DNA of 64,000 nucleotides from Photobacterium piscicola. Lineage in GTDB: Bacteria; Pseudomonadota; Gammaproteobacteria; Enterobacterales; Vibrionaceae. Each line of letters starts with the position of its first letter. Position 1 is the stretch's first letter. The translations under genes and the position numbers were made by a program. The notes under the pieces are model-generated. The model worked only from the letters and a program-made list of their open reading frames with translations, was not told the origin of the DNA and did not search any database. Shown here piece by piece: positions 21,299 to 29,685 of this stretch. The stretch lies in the NCBI RefSeq assembly GCF_900166965.1, contig NZ_FUZI01000002.1:1-64000 (forward strand), written 5' to 3'.

Positions 21299-21904
21299 TT
21301 ATTTTGTTGCCATTACACGTTCAACCGTATCCACAATTGCTTGTGTCTGCGGATCAATTTCAATATTAATCACATCATTTACAGTACGATTTTTAAGATT
21401 TGTTCGGTGTAATGTTTCAGGGATAAGATTGACATTAAAGCAATTATTTTCAACTTCACCTATCGTTAAACTGATACCATCAATACCAATATACCCTTTA
21501 GCAAATATGTATTTCATTAATTGCGTTGGGGCAGAAAACCATACTTGATGATTATTTTCAGAGATATTTACGCGACTGACTGTGGCTGTTGCCGAAATAT
21601 GGCCAGACATCGCATGACCACCAATTTCATCACCAAACTTTGCGGCACGTTCAATATTGACATAATCCCCTTCCGTGAGCAGACCTAAATTAGTCACATT
21701 TAAAGTTTCTTGCATTAAATCAAACGAGACTAATTGTTGTTCAATATGAGTAACAGTCAAACAACAACCATTGTGTGCAACAGATGCACCTAAGGTTAAT
21801 CCTTGCATTAAATTTTCTGGTAACCGAATAACATGGGTCTGGAAATTCATTTTTTTATGAATTTTCACTACCGGTGCAATGCCTTGTATAATTCCAGTAA
21901 ACAT
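21299..21904 (-). CDS. ribE: Riboflavin synthase alpha subunit
   Basis: A 201-residue enzyme converting two 6,7-dimethyl-8-ribityllumazine molecules into riboflavin. It is made of two lumazine-binding repeats: M-F-T-G-I and H-N-G-C-C-L-T-V in the first, [11 protein letters not shown] in the second. These intact motifs distinguish it from the related lumazine (light-modulating) proteins of luminous Photobacterium. I place the start at 21904 (MFTGI), where AAGGA is well spaced, not two codons upstream. The E. coli orthologue is named ribC (also ribE). Confidence 0.93.
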   Translation of the reverse strand: MFTGIIQGIAPVVKIHKKMNFQTHVIRLPENLMQGLTLGASVAHNGCCLTVTHIEQQLVSFDLMQETLNVTNLGLLTEGDYVNIERAAKFGDEIGGHAMSGHISATATVSRVNISENNHQVWFSAPTQLMKYIFAKGYIGIDGISLTIGEVENNCFNVNLIPETLHRTNLKNRTVNDVINIEIDPQTQAIVDTVERVMATK

Positions 21905-22135
21905 ATCCATCCTTATGTCTAATTAACTTAATTGACCTATTATTAAGATCTTGGATCACCCAAAGATATTCCATCTTAGAGTTTTCATGCGTTTAATTAT
22001 GCAACAATTTCGTCGCTATTTTTTTTTGTCATTTTCTATTTTTTTACATTAAAGTGACACTCTACAATACGATAAGCGTATTACTTGTATGACAATAATA
22101 CCGCACCAGTAAATAATACGTATTAAAGGTACACT

Positions 22136-22786
22136 ATGACCGCTAACGCCTCATCTACAGTTTCACCGTCTTTACAACAACCACAACCTATTTTACGAAT
22201 ACTGCTTATCGGGTTGTTAGTAGTGTTATCTGGGTATTATATTTGGGTACTTTATAAAGCAATAACACCCAATGTCAGCCTTGCTTATAAGGCTTATTAT
22301 ATAAAAAATCAGACATTATATTGGCAACCAAAGCAACCAAATTTAGCATTAGCCTTACCGACGACATTAGAAACAACAAGTAATATTCCTAATTTATCTC
22401 GTGCAGGTTGGAACATTGATGCCAATAATAATATGCGTGAGCTTACTCAACAAGGCGGCTTATATTTCACATTACCCACAGCGCCTACGGCTAATGTTAC
22501 GATTACATTTACCTTAGCAAAAGCACCGTTGCAGTTAAAACCGATAGCATTCACTTTTAACCATTATCAAGGTTCATTGTTACCGCAAGATCAAGGCAAA
22601 ACCTTAACAGCGCAATTACCAAAGCAGCAATTTTTATCTTCGCCACAACAATTACAATCTTTGATATTAACTGTCCCAACACCATTACAAGTAACATCAA
22701 TTAACTTAACACCAATTGATACCAACACATTATCACTGCCACATAACACTGGCTCTATTAATCAAAACATTGGGAACTTAAAATGA
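22136..22786 (+). CDS. Membrane-anchored periplasmic protein of unknown function, glycosylation operon
   Basis: A 216-residue protein I do not recognise. A Gln/Ser/Thr-rich N-terminus of about 20 residues is followed by one helix (about 22-46), then a domain rich in Thr, Leu and Pro with many short beta-like stretches, likely periplasmic. It is first in a four-gene operon: its stop overlaps the start of the glycosyltransferase by ATGA. AAAGG precedes its ATG. Its place suggests it is an acceptor, a scaffold or a carbohydrate-binding partner of the sugar-transfer enzymes, but nothing in the sequence proves that. Confidence 0.8.
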   Translation: MTANASSTVSPSLQQPQPILRILLIGLLVVLSGYYIWVLYKAITPNVSLAYKAYYIKNQTLYWQPKQPNLALALPTTLETTSNIPNLSRAGWNIDANNNMRELTQQGGLYFTLPTAPTANVTITFTLAKAPLQLKPIAFTFNHYQGSLLPQDQGKTLTAQLPKQQFLSSPQQLQSLILTVPTPLQVTSINLTPIDTNTLSLPHNTGSINQNIGNLK

Positions 22787-23781
22787 ATCAGAAACCAAAC
22801 CCGCTTGATTATCGTTTATCGCTTATTGTGCCAGTTTACAATGAAGAAGTGGCTATCGAACCCTTCTTACATGCTATTAATGACAAGCTAAGTAGTATTC
22901 GATCACACATAGATATTGTGTTTATTAATGACGGCAGTAAAGACAATACTCAGCATGTTATTGATAAAATGATAGAACAAGATTCAAGTATCTCATTAAT
23001 TAATTTTGCCCGTAACTTTGGTAAAGAAGCAGCCATGACGGCGGGCTTAGATTATGTTCAAGGTGATGCTGCCGTTATTATGGATGTTGATTTACAAGAT
23101 CCACCTGAAGTGATCCTTGAGTTTGTCGAATTATGGCTTACTGGTGACTATGACACTGTCTATGGTGTGCGGGTTGATCGCTCACAAGACACTTATACCA
23201 AGCGATTAACTGCTGGCGGCTTCTACCGTTTCTTCAACTTCTTATCGGCTGAAACAACACTACCTGAAAATGCGGGTGACTTTAGACTGATTAATCGCTG
23301 TGTAATTGAAACTGTTAAACAATTGCCAGAACGTAATCGTTTTATGAAAGGCTTACTTGCATGGTCATCTTTACGCGCTACAGGCGTTAATTTCCAACGC
23401 CCTGAACGTCTTGTTGGTGATACAAAATTTAATTATTGGAAATTATGGAATTTTGCCATGGATGGCATTACCAGTTTTACCGCATGGCCGTTACGTGTCT
23501 GGGGCTTTGTTGGTTTTGGTATCTCCTTTTTATCTTTCATCTTTTTAATGTATATCGTTATTAGCGCGTTATGTTTTGGTGTTCATACTCCAGGTTATGC
23601 TTCTACTATCTCTGTGGTGCTATTTTTAGGTGGAATCCAATTAATCTCATTAGGGGTTATCGGTGGATATGTCAGTCGTATCTATACTGAACTTAAGCAT
23701 CGCCCAATTTATTTAGTTGAAGATGTGTACGGTAACTATAGAAAAAAAACTGCACCGTCAAAATCTAAACCATCCCTTTAA
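22783..23781 (+). CDS. Polyprenyl-phosphate sugar synthase (GT2, GtrB/DPM1-like)
   Basis: A 332-residue GT2 glycosyltransferase. The nucleotide-binding start is SLIVPVYNEE near 13-22, with F-I-N-D-G-S-K-D-N-T near 47-56, and the metal-binding D-V-D-L-Q-D-P near 104-110. Two C-terminal membrane helices (about 235-260 and 270-297) match GtrB-type bactoprenol glucosyl/mannosyl transferases, which load a sugar from a nucleotide donor onto undecaprenyl phosphate at the cytoplasmic face. Donor sugar (glucose or mannose) not determinable. Overlaps the previous gene by 4 bp. Confidence 0.9.
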   Translation: MNQKPNPLDYRLSLIVPVYNEEVAIEPFLHAINDKLSSIRSHIDIVFINDGSKDNTQHVIDKMIEQDSSISLINFARNFGKEAAMTAGLDYVQGDAAVIMDVDLQDPPEVILEFVELWLTGDYDTVYGVRVDRSQDTYTKRLTAGGFYRFFNFLSAETTLPENAGDFRLINRCVIETVKQLPERNRFMKGLLAWSSLRATGVNFQRPERLVGDTKFNYWKLWNFAMDGITSFTAWPLRVWGFVGFGISFLSFIFLMYIVISALCFGVHTPGYASTISVVLFLGGIQLISLGVIGGYVSRIYTELKHRPIYLVEDVYGNYRKKTAPSKSKPSL

Positions 23782-23808
23782 CCTCGTTGAACAAGTCTAG
23801 CAACCATT

Positions 23809-24189
23809 ATGAATGAATCATTTCTAAAACATTTTTGGCAGCTTAATCGTTTTGCCATTGTTGGATTATTAGCCACTGCCGTACATTTGTCAGTGGTACG
23901 GTTATACTTTTTCCAAATAGCACATCCATCTGAATATATCGCTAATATCTTCGGGTTTAGTATCGCTTTTTTAGTGTCCTATTTTGGTCATCGGCATTTT
24001 ACCTTTGCTCAAAAAGGCTCTTTCTTTAAATTTTTAGCGGTGTCTTTATTTGGTTTTTTAATCAATAACATTATTTTGGTGACACTGTTACAAACAGCCC
24101 ATATAAAAGGTTGGATTGCCGTCACTATTTCAACCTTATGTGTACCAATTATTACTTTTATTTTATCGAAATTCTGGGTCTTTAAATGA
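23809..24189 (+). CDS. GtrA-like flippase
   Basis: A 126-residue protein with four predicted membrane helices, typical of GtrA, which is thought to flip polyprenyl-linked sugars across the inner membrane. The start R-F-A-I-V-G-L-L-A-T near 15-24 and the conserved segment F-x-F-S-I-A-F-L-V-S-Y near 44-55 are family-like. It follows GT2 by 27 bp and its stop overlaps the next gene's start. Confidence 0.88.
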   Translation: MNESFLKHFWQLNRFAIVGLLATAVHLSVVRLYFFQIAHPSEYIANIFGFSIAFLVSYFGHRHFTFAQKGSFFKFLAVSLFGFLINNIILVTLLQTAHIKGWIAVTISTLCVPIITFILSKFWVFK

Positions 24190-25340
24190 ATCCCCTATCA
24201 CTTACAGATATCCGTCTTACTCGTAAAGACTGGTTAAATCTGATCTTTGCTGTCATCGTTAGTCGTGTTGTGATCTACGCTCTTGGTCTTTGGGGCGTAA
24301 ATATGTTCATGACAGGACATTATGCAGAACAACCATTATTACAAACCATATGTCGTTTTGACTGTGTATGGTTTTACCGCATTATTGATAATGGTTATGA
24401 TCTTGTTCCACAATGGTTAGGTCAAAAAAATGCCGCCAATTGGGCATTTATGCCATTACAGCCCTTGCTCGGGTGGGTATTCTCGCACTTAACCACCTTT
24501 GAAGATCCCATTAATAATTATCGCTTTGGGTTAGCATTTGCGTCTAACCTTGCGTTTTTATTTAGTATTCCAATGGTGTTAATGGTACTAAAACAACTAA
24601 AAATCAGTGCAGTAACACGCTCAGCAATGGTATGGATTGTTTGTTTCTCGCCTTACACTGTATATTCCTCTGCAGGTTATACAGAACCATTGTTTATTGC
24701 ATTAGTAGCCGGAGTGTTCTTATTTAGCTATCGCCAACAATGGTTTTGGGTCGCTATTTTAGGCATGCTAGCCGCTGTTACGCGTAACTTGGGCGTATTT
24801 TTAGTTTTCCCTGTATTAATTATTGCGATTCAACACTACGGTATTCAAAGTTTCTTACGCTTTAAAACACCCGCACTAAAAGTATTAGCCGCTATTTGGG
24901 TGATCCCGATTGGCTTTTTTGGCTTTATGACTTATATGTATTTTCATGTTGGGGATGCTCTGGCATTTGGACATATTCAAATAGCGTGGGGGCGTCAGCT
25001 AACTAATCCATTCCATTGGATAATATTTGGTTTTGAAACAGGTGGGCCTAAATTATACCTCACCATTATGGCACTGCTGGCTTTTGCGCTTAATATTTAC
25101 TTAGTTGTTCGTAAATATTATGCCGAAGCATTATTTATGTTTATTTGTTTAATATTGCCACTGTCTTCAAGCCTTAACGCAATGCCACGTTATGCTTTTG
25201 GGCTTTATCCAACTTTCCTTGGGTTAGCTTTGTTAATTGAACGTTACCCAAGCATAAAAACACCCATGTTATGTATTTTTAGTGCTGCAAGTACCTTTAT
25301 TGCAATGGGGTTCTTTGGGCATCATTTCTTTACCGTTTAA
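24186..25340 (+). CDS. GT-C glycosyltransferase, PIG-V-like
   Basis: A 384-residue integral membrane protein with 8-10 helices. The N-terminal third has R-F-D-C-V-W-F-Y-R-I-I near 57-67 followed by N-G-Y-D, then W-A-F-M-P-L-Q-P near 86-93, resembling the PIG-V family of dolichol-phosphate-mannose-dependent mannosyltransferases. With GT2 and GtrA it completes a three-part module: load the lipid carrier, flip it, and transfer the sugar to an acceptor in the periplasm. Mannose specificity and the acceptor are inferences. Terminator at 25371. Confidence 0.8.
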   Translation: MNPLSLTDIRLTRKDWLNLIFAVIVSRVVIYALGLWGVNMFMTGHYAEQPLLQTICRFDCVWFYRIIDNGYDLVPQWLGQKNAANWAFMPLQPLLGWVFSHLTTFEDPINNYRFGLAFASNLAFLFSIPMVLMVLKQLKISAVTRSAMVWIVCFSPYTVYSSAGYTEPLFIALVAGVFLFSYRQQWFWVAILGMLAAVTRNLGVFLVFPVLIIAIQHYGIQSFLRFKTPALKVLAAIWVIPIGFFGFMTYMYFHVGDALAFGHIQIAWGRQLTNPFHWIIFGFETGGPKLYLTIMALLAFALNIYLVVRKYYAEALFMFICLILPLSSSLNAMPRYAFGLYPTFLGLALLIERYPSIKTPMLCIFSAASTFIAMGFFGHHFFTV

Positions 25341-25370
25341 CACATTTCTTTACCAATTAACAAGTAACGT

Positions 25371-25402
25371 AACAGCTTCGATCTTTAATGTTCGAGGCTG
25401 TT
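25371..25402 (+). terminator. Terminator of the glycosylation operon
   Basis: 11-bp stem with one G-T wobble (AACAGCTTCGA / TCGAGGCTGTT) and a T-rich tail. Confidence 0.75.
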
Positions 25403-25547
25403 TATTTTTATGTGCATTAAATGATAAATAATGTTTGGCTTTGTGGGTTTTGTTTATATAATCCAGCCCCATTTAGGATGCATTATATAGTGACTAACAA
25501 CTATTGATTATTCCCCTCTTATTTCCTCATTTTTGGAGCCTTGCTGA

Positions 25548-26918
25548 GTGCAAAACTACAGAAAAGAAACAACGCAACTACTCAAACTTGCTATACCCGT
25601 TTTAATTGCCTCAGTTGCCCAAACATCAATGGGTTTTGTTGATACAGTAATGGCGGGTGGCGTAAGTGCAACAGATATGGCAGCGGTTGCAGTTGCAGCA
25701 AGCATTTGGTTACCCTCAATTCTATTTGGCGTTGGCTTGCTGATGGCGATAGTCCCTATCGTCGCTCAGCTCAGTGGTTCAGGAAAAAAAGACAAAATAC
25801 CTTTTGAAATTCAAACTGCCTTTATTTTAGCGGTGCTAATCTCAATTCCAACTATGTTGATTCTTTACAATGCGGGCATATTAATCCACTACATGAATGT
25901 GGAACCCGTACTGGCAGAAAAGACAGTTGGTTACTTACATGCGGTATTATTTGCAGTACCTGCTTTTCTCTTTTTCCAAACACTGAAAAGCTTCTCTGAA
26001 GGCTTGTCGTTTACTATTCCAGGTATGGTGATTGGCTTTTTAGGATTATTACTCAATATTCCTCTCAACTGGATTTTTGTTTACGGTAAATTTGGCATGC
26101 CAGCGATGGGTGGTGTCGGTTGTGGTATCGCAACGGCTATCGTGTACTGGTTTATGTTCTTTGCCATGCTCGCATTCGTATTAATTAATAAACGACTTAA
26201 TAGCCTTAATGTCTTTGGTACGATCTATCCGCCTAAATTTGCTGCTATTAGCCGTTTGTTTAAGTTAGGTTTTCCTGTTGCTGCCTCATTATTTTTTGAA
26301 GTCTCTTTATTTGCAGTCATTGCATTATTGATATCACCTCTAGGACCAATGAAAGTTGCATCACACCAGATTGCAATGAATTTTTCATCCTTAGTGTATA
26401 TGTTACCAATGAGTATCGCTGCTGCGGTCAGTATTCGTGTTGGTCATAAAATGGGACAAAAAGACATTATTGGCGCTAAAATCGCAAGCCATTGTGGATT
26501 ACTCGTTGGCATATCATTAGCATTTTGTACTGCAATTCTCACAGTGATTTTCCGTGAACAAATTGCATTACTGTATACAGATAACCCTGAAGTTATTATT
26601 TTTGCAAGCCAACTACTTCTATTAGCTGCTATTTACCAATGTAGTGATGCCGTACAGGTTGTTGCTGCCGGTGCACTACGTGGTTATAAAGATATGCGAG
26701 CCATCTTCTTCTGTACCTTTATCGCTTATTGGTTACTCGGATTACCGATTGGTTATATTCTAGGTATGACAGATTGGGTCGTTAACCCAATGGGACCGGA
26801 AGGGTTCTGGATTGGCTTTATTATTGGCTTAACATCTGCTGCGATAATGCTTGGTCTGCGTATGCGTTGGGTTCACAAACTTGATATGCAAAAACAAATT
26901 GAGATGTCATTACGCTAA
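25548..26918 (+). CDS. norM: MATE-family multidrug efflux protein NorM/MdtK
   Basis: A 456-residue 12-helix exporter driven by sodium or proton gradients. Close throughout to E. coli MdtK and Vibrio NorM: A-Q-T-S-M-G-F-V-D-T-V-M-A-G-G near 24-38, G-A-L-R-G-Y-K-D near 378 and P-M-G-P-E-G-F-W-I-G-F near 412. It starts at a GTG with GGAG nine bases upstream. Monocistronic with a terminator at 26941. Substrates of the family include cationic dyes and fluoroquinolones; this protein's specificity is inferred only. Confidence 0.92.
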   Translation: MQNYRKETTQLLKLAIPVLIASVAQTSMGFVDTVMAGGVSATDMAAVAVAASIWLPSILFGVGLLMAIVPIVAQLSGSGKKDKIPFEIQTAFILAVLISIPTMLILYNAGILIHYMNVEPVLAEKTVGYLHAVLFAVPAFLFFQTLKSFSEGLSFTIPGMVIGFLGLLLNIPLNWIFVYGKFGMPAMGGVGCGIATAIVYWFMFFAMLAFVLINKRLNSLNVFGTIYPPKFAAISRLFKLGFPVAASLFFEVSLFAVIALLISPLGPMKVASHQIAMNFSSLVYMLPMSIAAAVSIRVGHKMGQKDIIGAKIASHCGLLVGISLAFCTAILTVIFREQIALLYTDNPEVIIFASQLLLLAAIYQCSDAVQVVAAGALRGYKDMRAIFFCTFIAYWLLGLPIGYILGMTDWVVNPMGPEGFWIGFIIGLTSAAIMLGLRMRWVHKLDMQKQIEMSLR

Positions 26919-26940
26919 CCGTCAATGATATCTTATTAGA

Positions 26941-26968
26941 AAAGCGATCTTAGGATCGCTTTTTTTTT
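26941..26968 (+). terminator. Terminator of norM
   Basis: Stem AAAAGCGATC / GATCGCTTTT, then nine T. Confidence 0.92.
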
Positions 26969-27022
26969 GTCTAAACTAACAAAGGCTGCATATGCTTAAA
27001 CAACTATTAGTCATTGTAGAGT

Positions 27023-28084
27023 ATGATGAAAAAATTATTGTTGCTCGCCATTATTGGTCTATTTTCCGTTATAGGTTGTAAAAAAAACACAACCGATACC
27101 TTACTCAACACCTACCAACAACGCCTTACAAATATATTAGACGTTGAGGCTGACACTATTCCTCCGCTAGATATACCCAGTTATCCTCGAACCCATGTCC
27201 TCAAACAACCTATTGCAGATATAACAATTGGACTATTAAATGCTTATGAATTACGCCAATGTGGTTTATTTCAATTAATTGCGGAGCGTAATTCAATATT
27301 AGGAAAAGTGCAGGATAAAACACGTCGACTACATTACGAGTTATTGTTGTTAAAACAAATTGAACATTGCCTAAATATTCTCAATAGTGCTGATCCATTA
27401 CAGCTTCAACTTAAAAATATATATCATCAAAAACAACAACAATTACCGCAAGCCATATGGAATATGATATTTACGGGCCAAGAGTGGCGGCAACAATTTA
27501 CTCTAGGGCATCAATTACTATCGTCTCAACAATTTGGCGGTTATATCGAAAATTTAGCGGCATTTGAGTATGTAGATACATTAACTACAACAATGTTATC
27601 GAGTCAGACCACTAAACATTCACTAACAACGAACAATATTGATCAACTACTCCACCATCAACAACAAATTCATAATACCCAATATATTGGCCAGCTGTTT
27701 TATTCTATTGCTCGCATTACAACAATAATGAACACCATTACAACGCAACTTATTACTCATGATCAAACTGTTATGTGTGGTAAAAATATCAATCAACAAC
27801 AAGCGCAATATTTACGTAATGTTTTCTATAAATATTATATCAATGATATTCAGCCATATATCAGTAAATTACATTCTCAATACCAGCAATTACGCCCACA
27901 TTTGAATAATATTTACGCCATGCTAGTTCAACAACAAATCACCCCACCAACAGCAATGGCAGTATATGCACGCTATTATTTTCAAGGAGAACTGCTCTAT
28001 CAATTTCAACAAGCAACCCATGATCATGTTCGCTATTGGCAACGATTATTTAAGCGCTGCCAATTTAAGGTTGGACATCAATAA
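27023..28084 (+). CDS. Predicted lipoprotein, DUF3080-like
   Basis: A 353-residue protein with a signal peptide ending in a lipobox (S-V-I-G-C, Cys about 19), followed by a long, mostly helical Gln/His/Leu-rich domain. I believe it belongs to the DUF3080 family of gammaproteobacterial lipoproteins, which has no known function, from the N-terminal motif T-Y-Q-Q-R-L-x-N-I-L-D (about 29-39). Two adjacent ATG codons start it; the ribosome-binding site is weak. No operon partners. Confidence 0.7.
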   Translation: MMKKLLLLAIIGLFSVIGCKKNTTDTLLNTYQQRLTNILDVEADTIPPLDIPSYPRTHVLKQPIADITIGLLNAYELRQCGLFQLIAERNSILGKVQDKTRRLHYELLLLKQIEHCLNILNSADPLQLQLKNIYHQKQQQLPQAIWNMIFTGQEWRQQFTLGHQLLSSQQFGGYIENLAAFEYVDTLTTTMLSSQTTKHSLTTNNIDQLLHHQQQIHNTQYIGQLFYSIARITTIMNTITTQLITHDQTVMCGKNINQQQAQYLRNVFYKYYINDIQPYISKLHSQYQQLRPHLNNIYAMLVQQQITPPTAMAVYARYYFQGELLYQFQQATHDHVRYWQRLFKRCQFKVGHQ

Positions 28085-28177
28085 GTTGCTACTAACCTCA
28101 ATTATCATTTTTGCTACTATGCGTTCATTTAGAGAATAGGTAAACTACACTACATTGTAGAGGTCAGGGAGATAAAA

Positions 28178-28438
28178 ATGAAAAAGCATAAAAATGAAGC
28201 AAAACTATTAAAAAAAGCCTTAGAACTGGGTTTCGCCTTTGCAAAAAAACAAGGATTTAATGATTTAGATCGCGGAGTTGGTTCGACCGATCGCGTGGAA
28301 TGTATTTATCGCTTATTAGTGCAATGTAAACAAATTACGCCATTAGCCGTTGATAAAGAAGATGGCGTCAATATGAAGCATAAATTGGTATTGTGGATTA
28401 TTCGTCTATTACCGGAAAATCACGAACTGCTTCAATAA
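28178..28438 (+). CDS. DUF5062-like small protein
   Basis: An 86-residue soluble protein with a Lys-rich start and D-R-G-V-G-S-T-D-R-V-E near 31-41. I tentatively assign it to DUF5062, a family restricted to Vibrio-like bacteria, from overall look only. The ribosome-binding site AGGGAG is strong. Function unknown. Confidence 0.6.
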   Translation: MKKHKNEAKLLKKALELGFAFAKKQGFNDLDRGVGSTDRVECIYRLLVQCKQITPLAVDKEDGVNMKHKLVLWIIRLLPENHELLQ

Positions 28439-28452
28439 CTCTTTTCACATAG

Positions 28453-28473
28453 CCACCAGTAAAATACTGGTGG
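28453..28473 (+). terminator. Hairpin after the DUF5062-like gene
   Basis: Perfect 9-bp stem CCACCAGTA / TACTGGTGG with a 3-base loop, short T-poor tail. Confidence 0.5.
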
Positions 28474-28594
28474 TGTTCCTCACAAATAACATGCGCAATA
28501 TCACATTCGTCTAATTAACCATCACCAAATTTAACCAAACTGGCTATTGTGCAAGCAAACGCACTGAATTTACTAAAAAAGTCTATTTAAACAC

Positions 28595-28623
28595 TTGCCT
28601 AGAGGAAAGTGACTCGCTACTAT
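28595..28623 (+). promoter_or_regulatory. Promoter of the tRNA-Val cluster
   Basis: TTGCCT (28595-28600), 17-bp spacer, TACTAT (28618-28623), about 45 bp before the first tRNA. Good sigma-70 match. Confidence 0.6.
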
Positions 28624-28669
28624 GCTTGTCATTCGCTGATTACGATTTAATAGTAATGAAGCTGAATTT

Positions 28670-28746
28670 GCTCGCTTAGCTCAGTTGGTTAGAGTACTTG
28701 CATGACATGCAAGGTGTCACTGGTTCGAGTCCAGTAGCGAGCACCA
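28670..28746 (+). tRNA. tRNA-Val(GAC), copy 1
   Basis: 77 nt with encoded CCA. A 7-bp acceptor stem (GCTCGCT / AGCGAGC), T-loop GGTTCGAGTCC, and an anticodon loop ATGACAT giving GAC, which reads GUC and GUU. First of four copies in one transcript. Confidence 0.95.
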
Positions 28747-28791
28747 ATTTTAAAATAAATGGCTTAACAGCGATTTATAGCAGTACAATTT

Positions 28792-28868
28792 GCTCGCTTA
28801 GCTCAGTTGGTTAGAGTACTTGCATGACATGCAAGGTGTCACTGGTTCGAGTCCAGTAGCGAGCACCA
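28792..28868 (+). tRNA. tRNA-Val(GAC), copy 2
   Basis: 77 nt, identical to copy 1 by reading. Spacer of 45 bp before it is shared, nearly unchanged, with the spacers before copies 3 and 4. Confidence 0.95.
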
Positions 28869-28912
28869 TTTTAAAATAAATGGCTTAATAGCGATTTATA
28901 GCAGTACAATTT

Positions 28913-28989
28913 GCTCGCTTAGCTCAGTTGGTTAGAGTACTTGCATGACATGCAAGGTGTCACTGGTTCGAGTCCAGTAGCGAGCACCA
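28913..28989 (+). tRNA. tRNA-Val(GAC), copy 3
   Basis: 77 nt, identical to the other copies by reading. Spacer of 44 bp from copy 2. Confidence 0.95.
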
Positions 28990-29033
28990 TTTTAAAATAA
29001 ATGGCTTAACAGCGATTTATAGCAGTACAATTT

Positions 29034-29110
29034 GCTCGCTTAGCTCAGTTGGTTAGAGTACTTGCATGACATGCAAGGTGTCACTGGTTCGAGTCCAGTA
29101 GCGAGCACCA
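29034..29110 (+). tRNA. tRNA-Val(GAC), copy 4
   Basis: 77 nt, identical to the others by reading. Spacer of 44 bp from copy 3; followed by the cluster terminator. Confidence 0.95.
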
Positions 29111-29116
29111 TATTTT

Positions 29117-29158
29117 AGATACAACCAAGCCTACTTTTTAGTAGGCTTTTTTGTATCT
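29117..29158 (+). terminator. Terminator of the tRNA-Val cluster
   Basis: Inner stem AAGCCTAC / GTAGGCTT with T run, extended by an outer repeat AGATACAA / TTGTATCT. Confidence 0.88.
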
Positions 29159-29253
29159 GGATCATAACAATGTTAATCAATACCGCAGTATGGCGACAAC
29201 CGGTTGGTAATTAGGTAATATTTATATCAATTATAATAATTGACGATATAACA

Positions 29254-29598
29254 ATGAAAATTACTGTTGATGGTGGCTCGTTTAAAGTATCTATTGATAC
29301 TGAATTTGAAGGTTTATTGGCTGAAGCAACGGCTGTTTTTGATGAAACGTTAGTTCAAGCTAAATCAAACGACAAAGCTATCTTACGTTTTCTACAAATC
29401 ATTCTTGAGCATCGTGACAGTGATGATGCTATTGGCTATGCCGTTTTAGGCTTACTGGGTTGGTATAACACTGCGATTAACCCCGTCACAGATAATGATA
29501 TTGAATTAAACTTGCCTAAAATCGTACCACACCTACTTAATCCTGCTGGCGATATCAATGCCACCAGCGATAATGACACGACGACATTCAAGCACTAA
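29254..29598 (+). CDS. Hypothetical acidic protein
   Basis: A 114-residue soluble, acidic protein (many Asp, Thr, Asn at the C-terminus) with no recognised domain. The middle, about 45-72, is hydrophobic with an L-G-L-L-G-W core and could be an amphipathic helix rather than a membrane segment. It lies between the tRNA cluster and apbE. The ORF's length, codon pattern and absence of overlap support it being real. Confidence 0.6.
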   Translation: MKITVDGGSFKVSIDTEFEGLLAEATAVFDETLVQAKSNDKAILRFLQIILEHRDSDDAIGYAVLGLLGWYNTAINPVTDNDIELNLPKIVPHLLNPAGDINATSDNDTTTFKH

Positions 29599-29635
29599 TG
29601 CAAAATGTCAGCGTCTGTATAAAATAAATAAAAAA

Positions 29636-29653
29636 GCCACTCGTTTGAGTGGC
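29636..29653 (-). terminator. Terminator of apbE
   Basis: Stem GCCACTC / GAGTGGC followed by six T on the minus strand; may also serve the hypothetical gene. Confidence 0.75.
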
Positions 29654-29685
29654 TTATCACTATCTCATATTCATTTAAAATATGC

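Noticed and set aside
21299-21904. Lumazine protein (LumP) of luminous bacteria
   Set aside because: The catalytic motifs and length match active riboflavin synthase and not the altered LumP.
23357-23548. Short ORF in the second frame of the GT2 gene
   Set aside because: It lies wholly within a well-supported glycosyltransferase gene.
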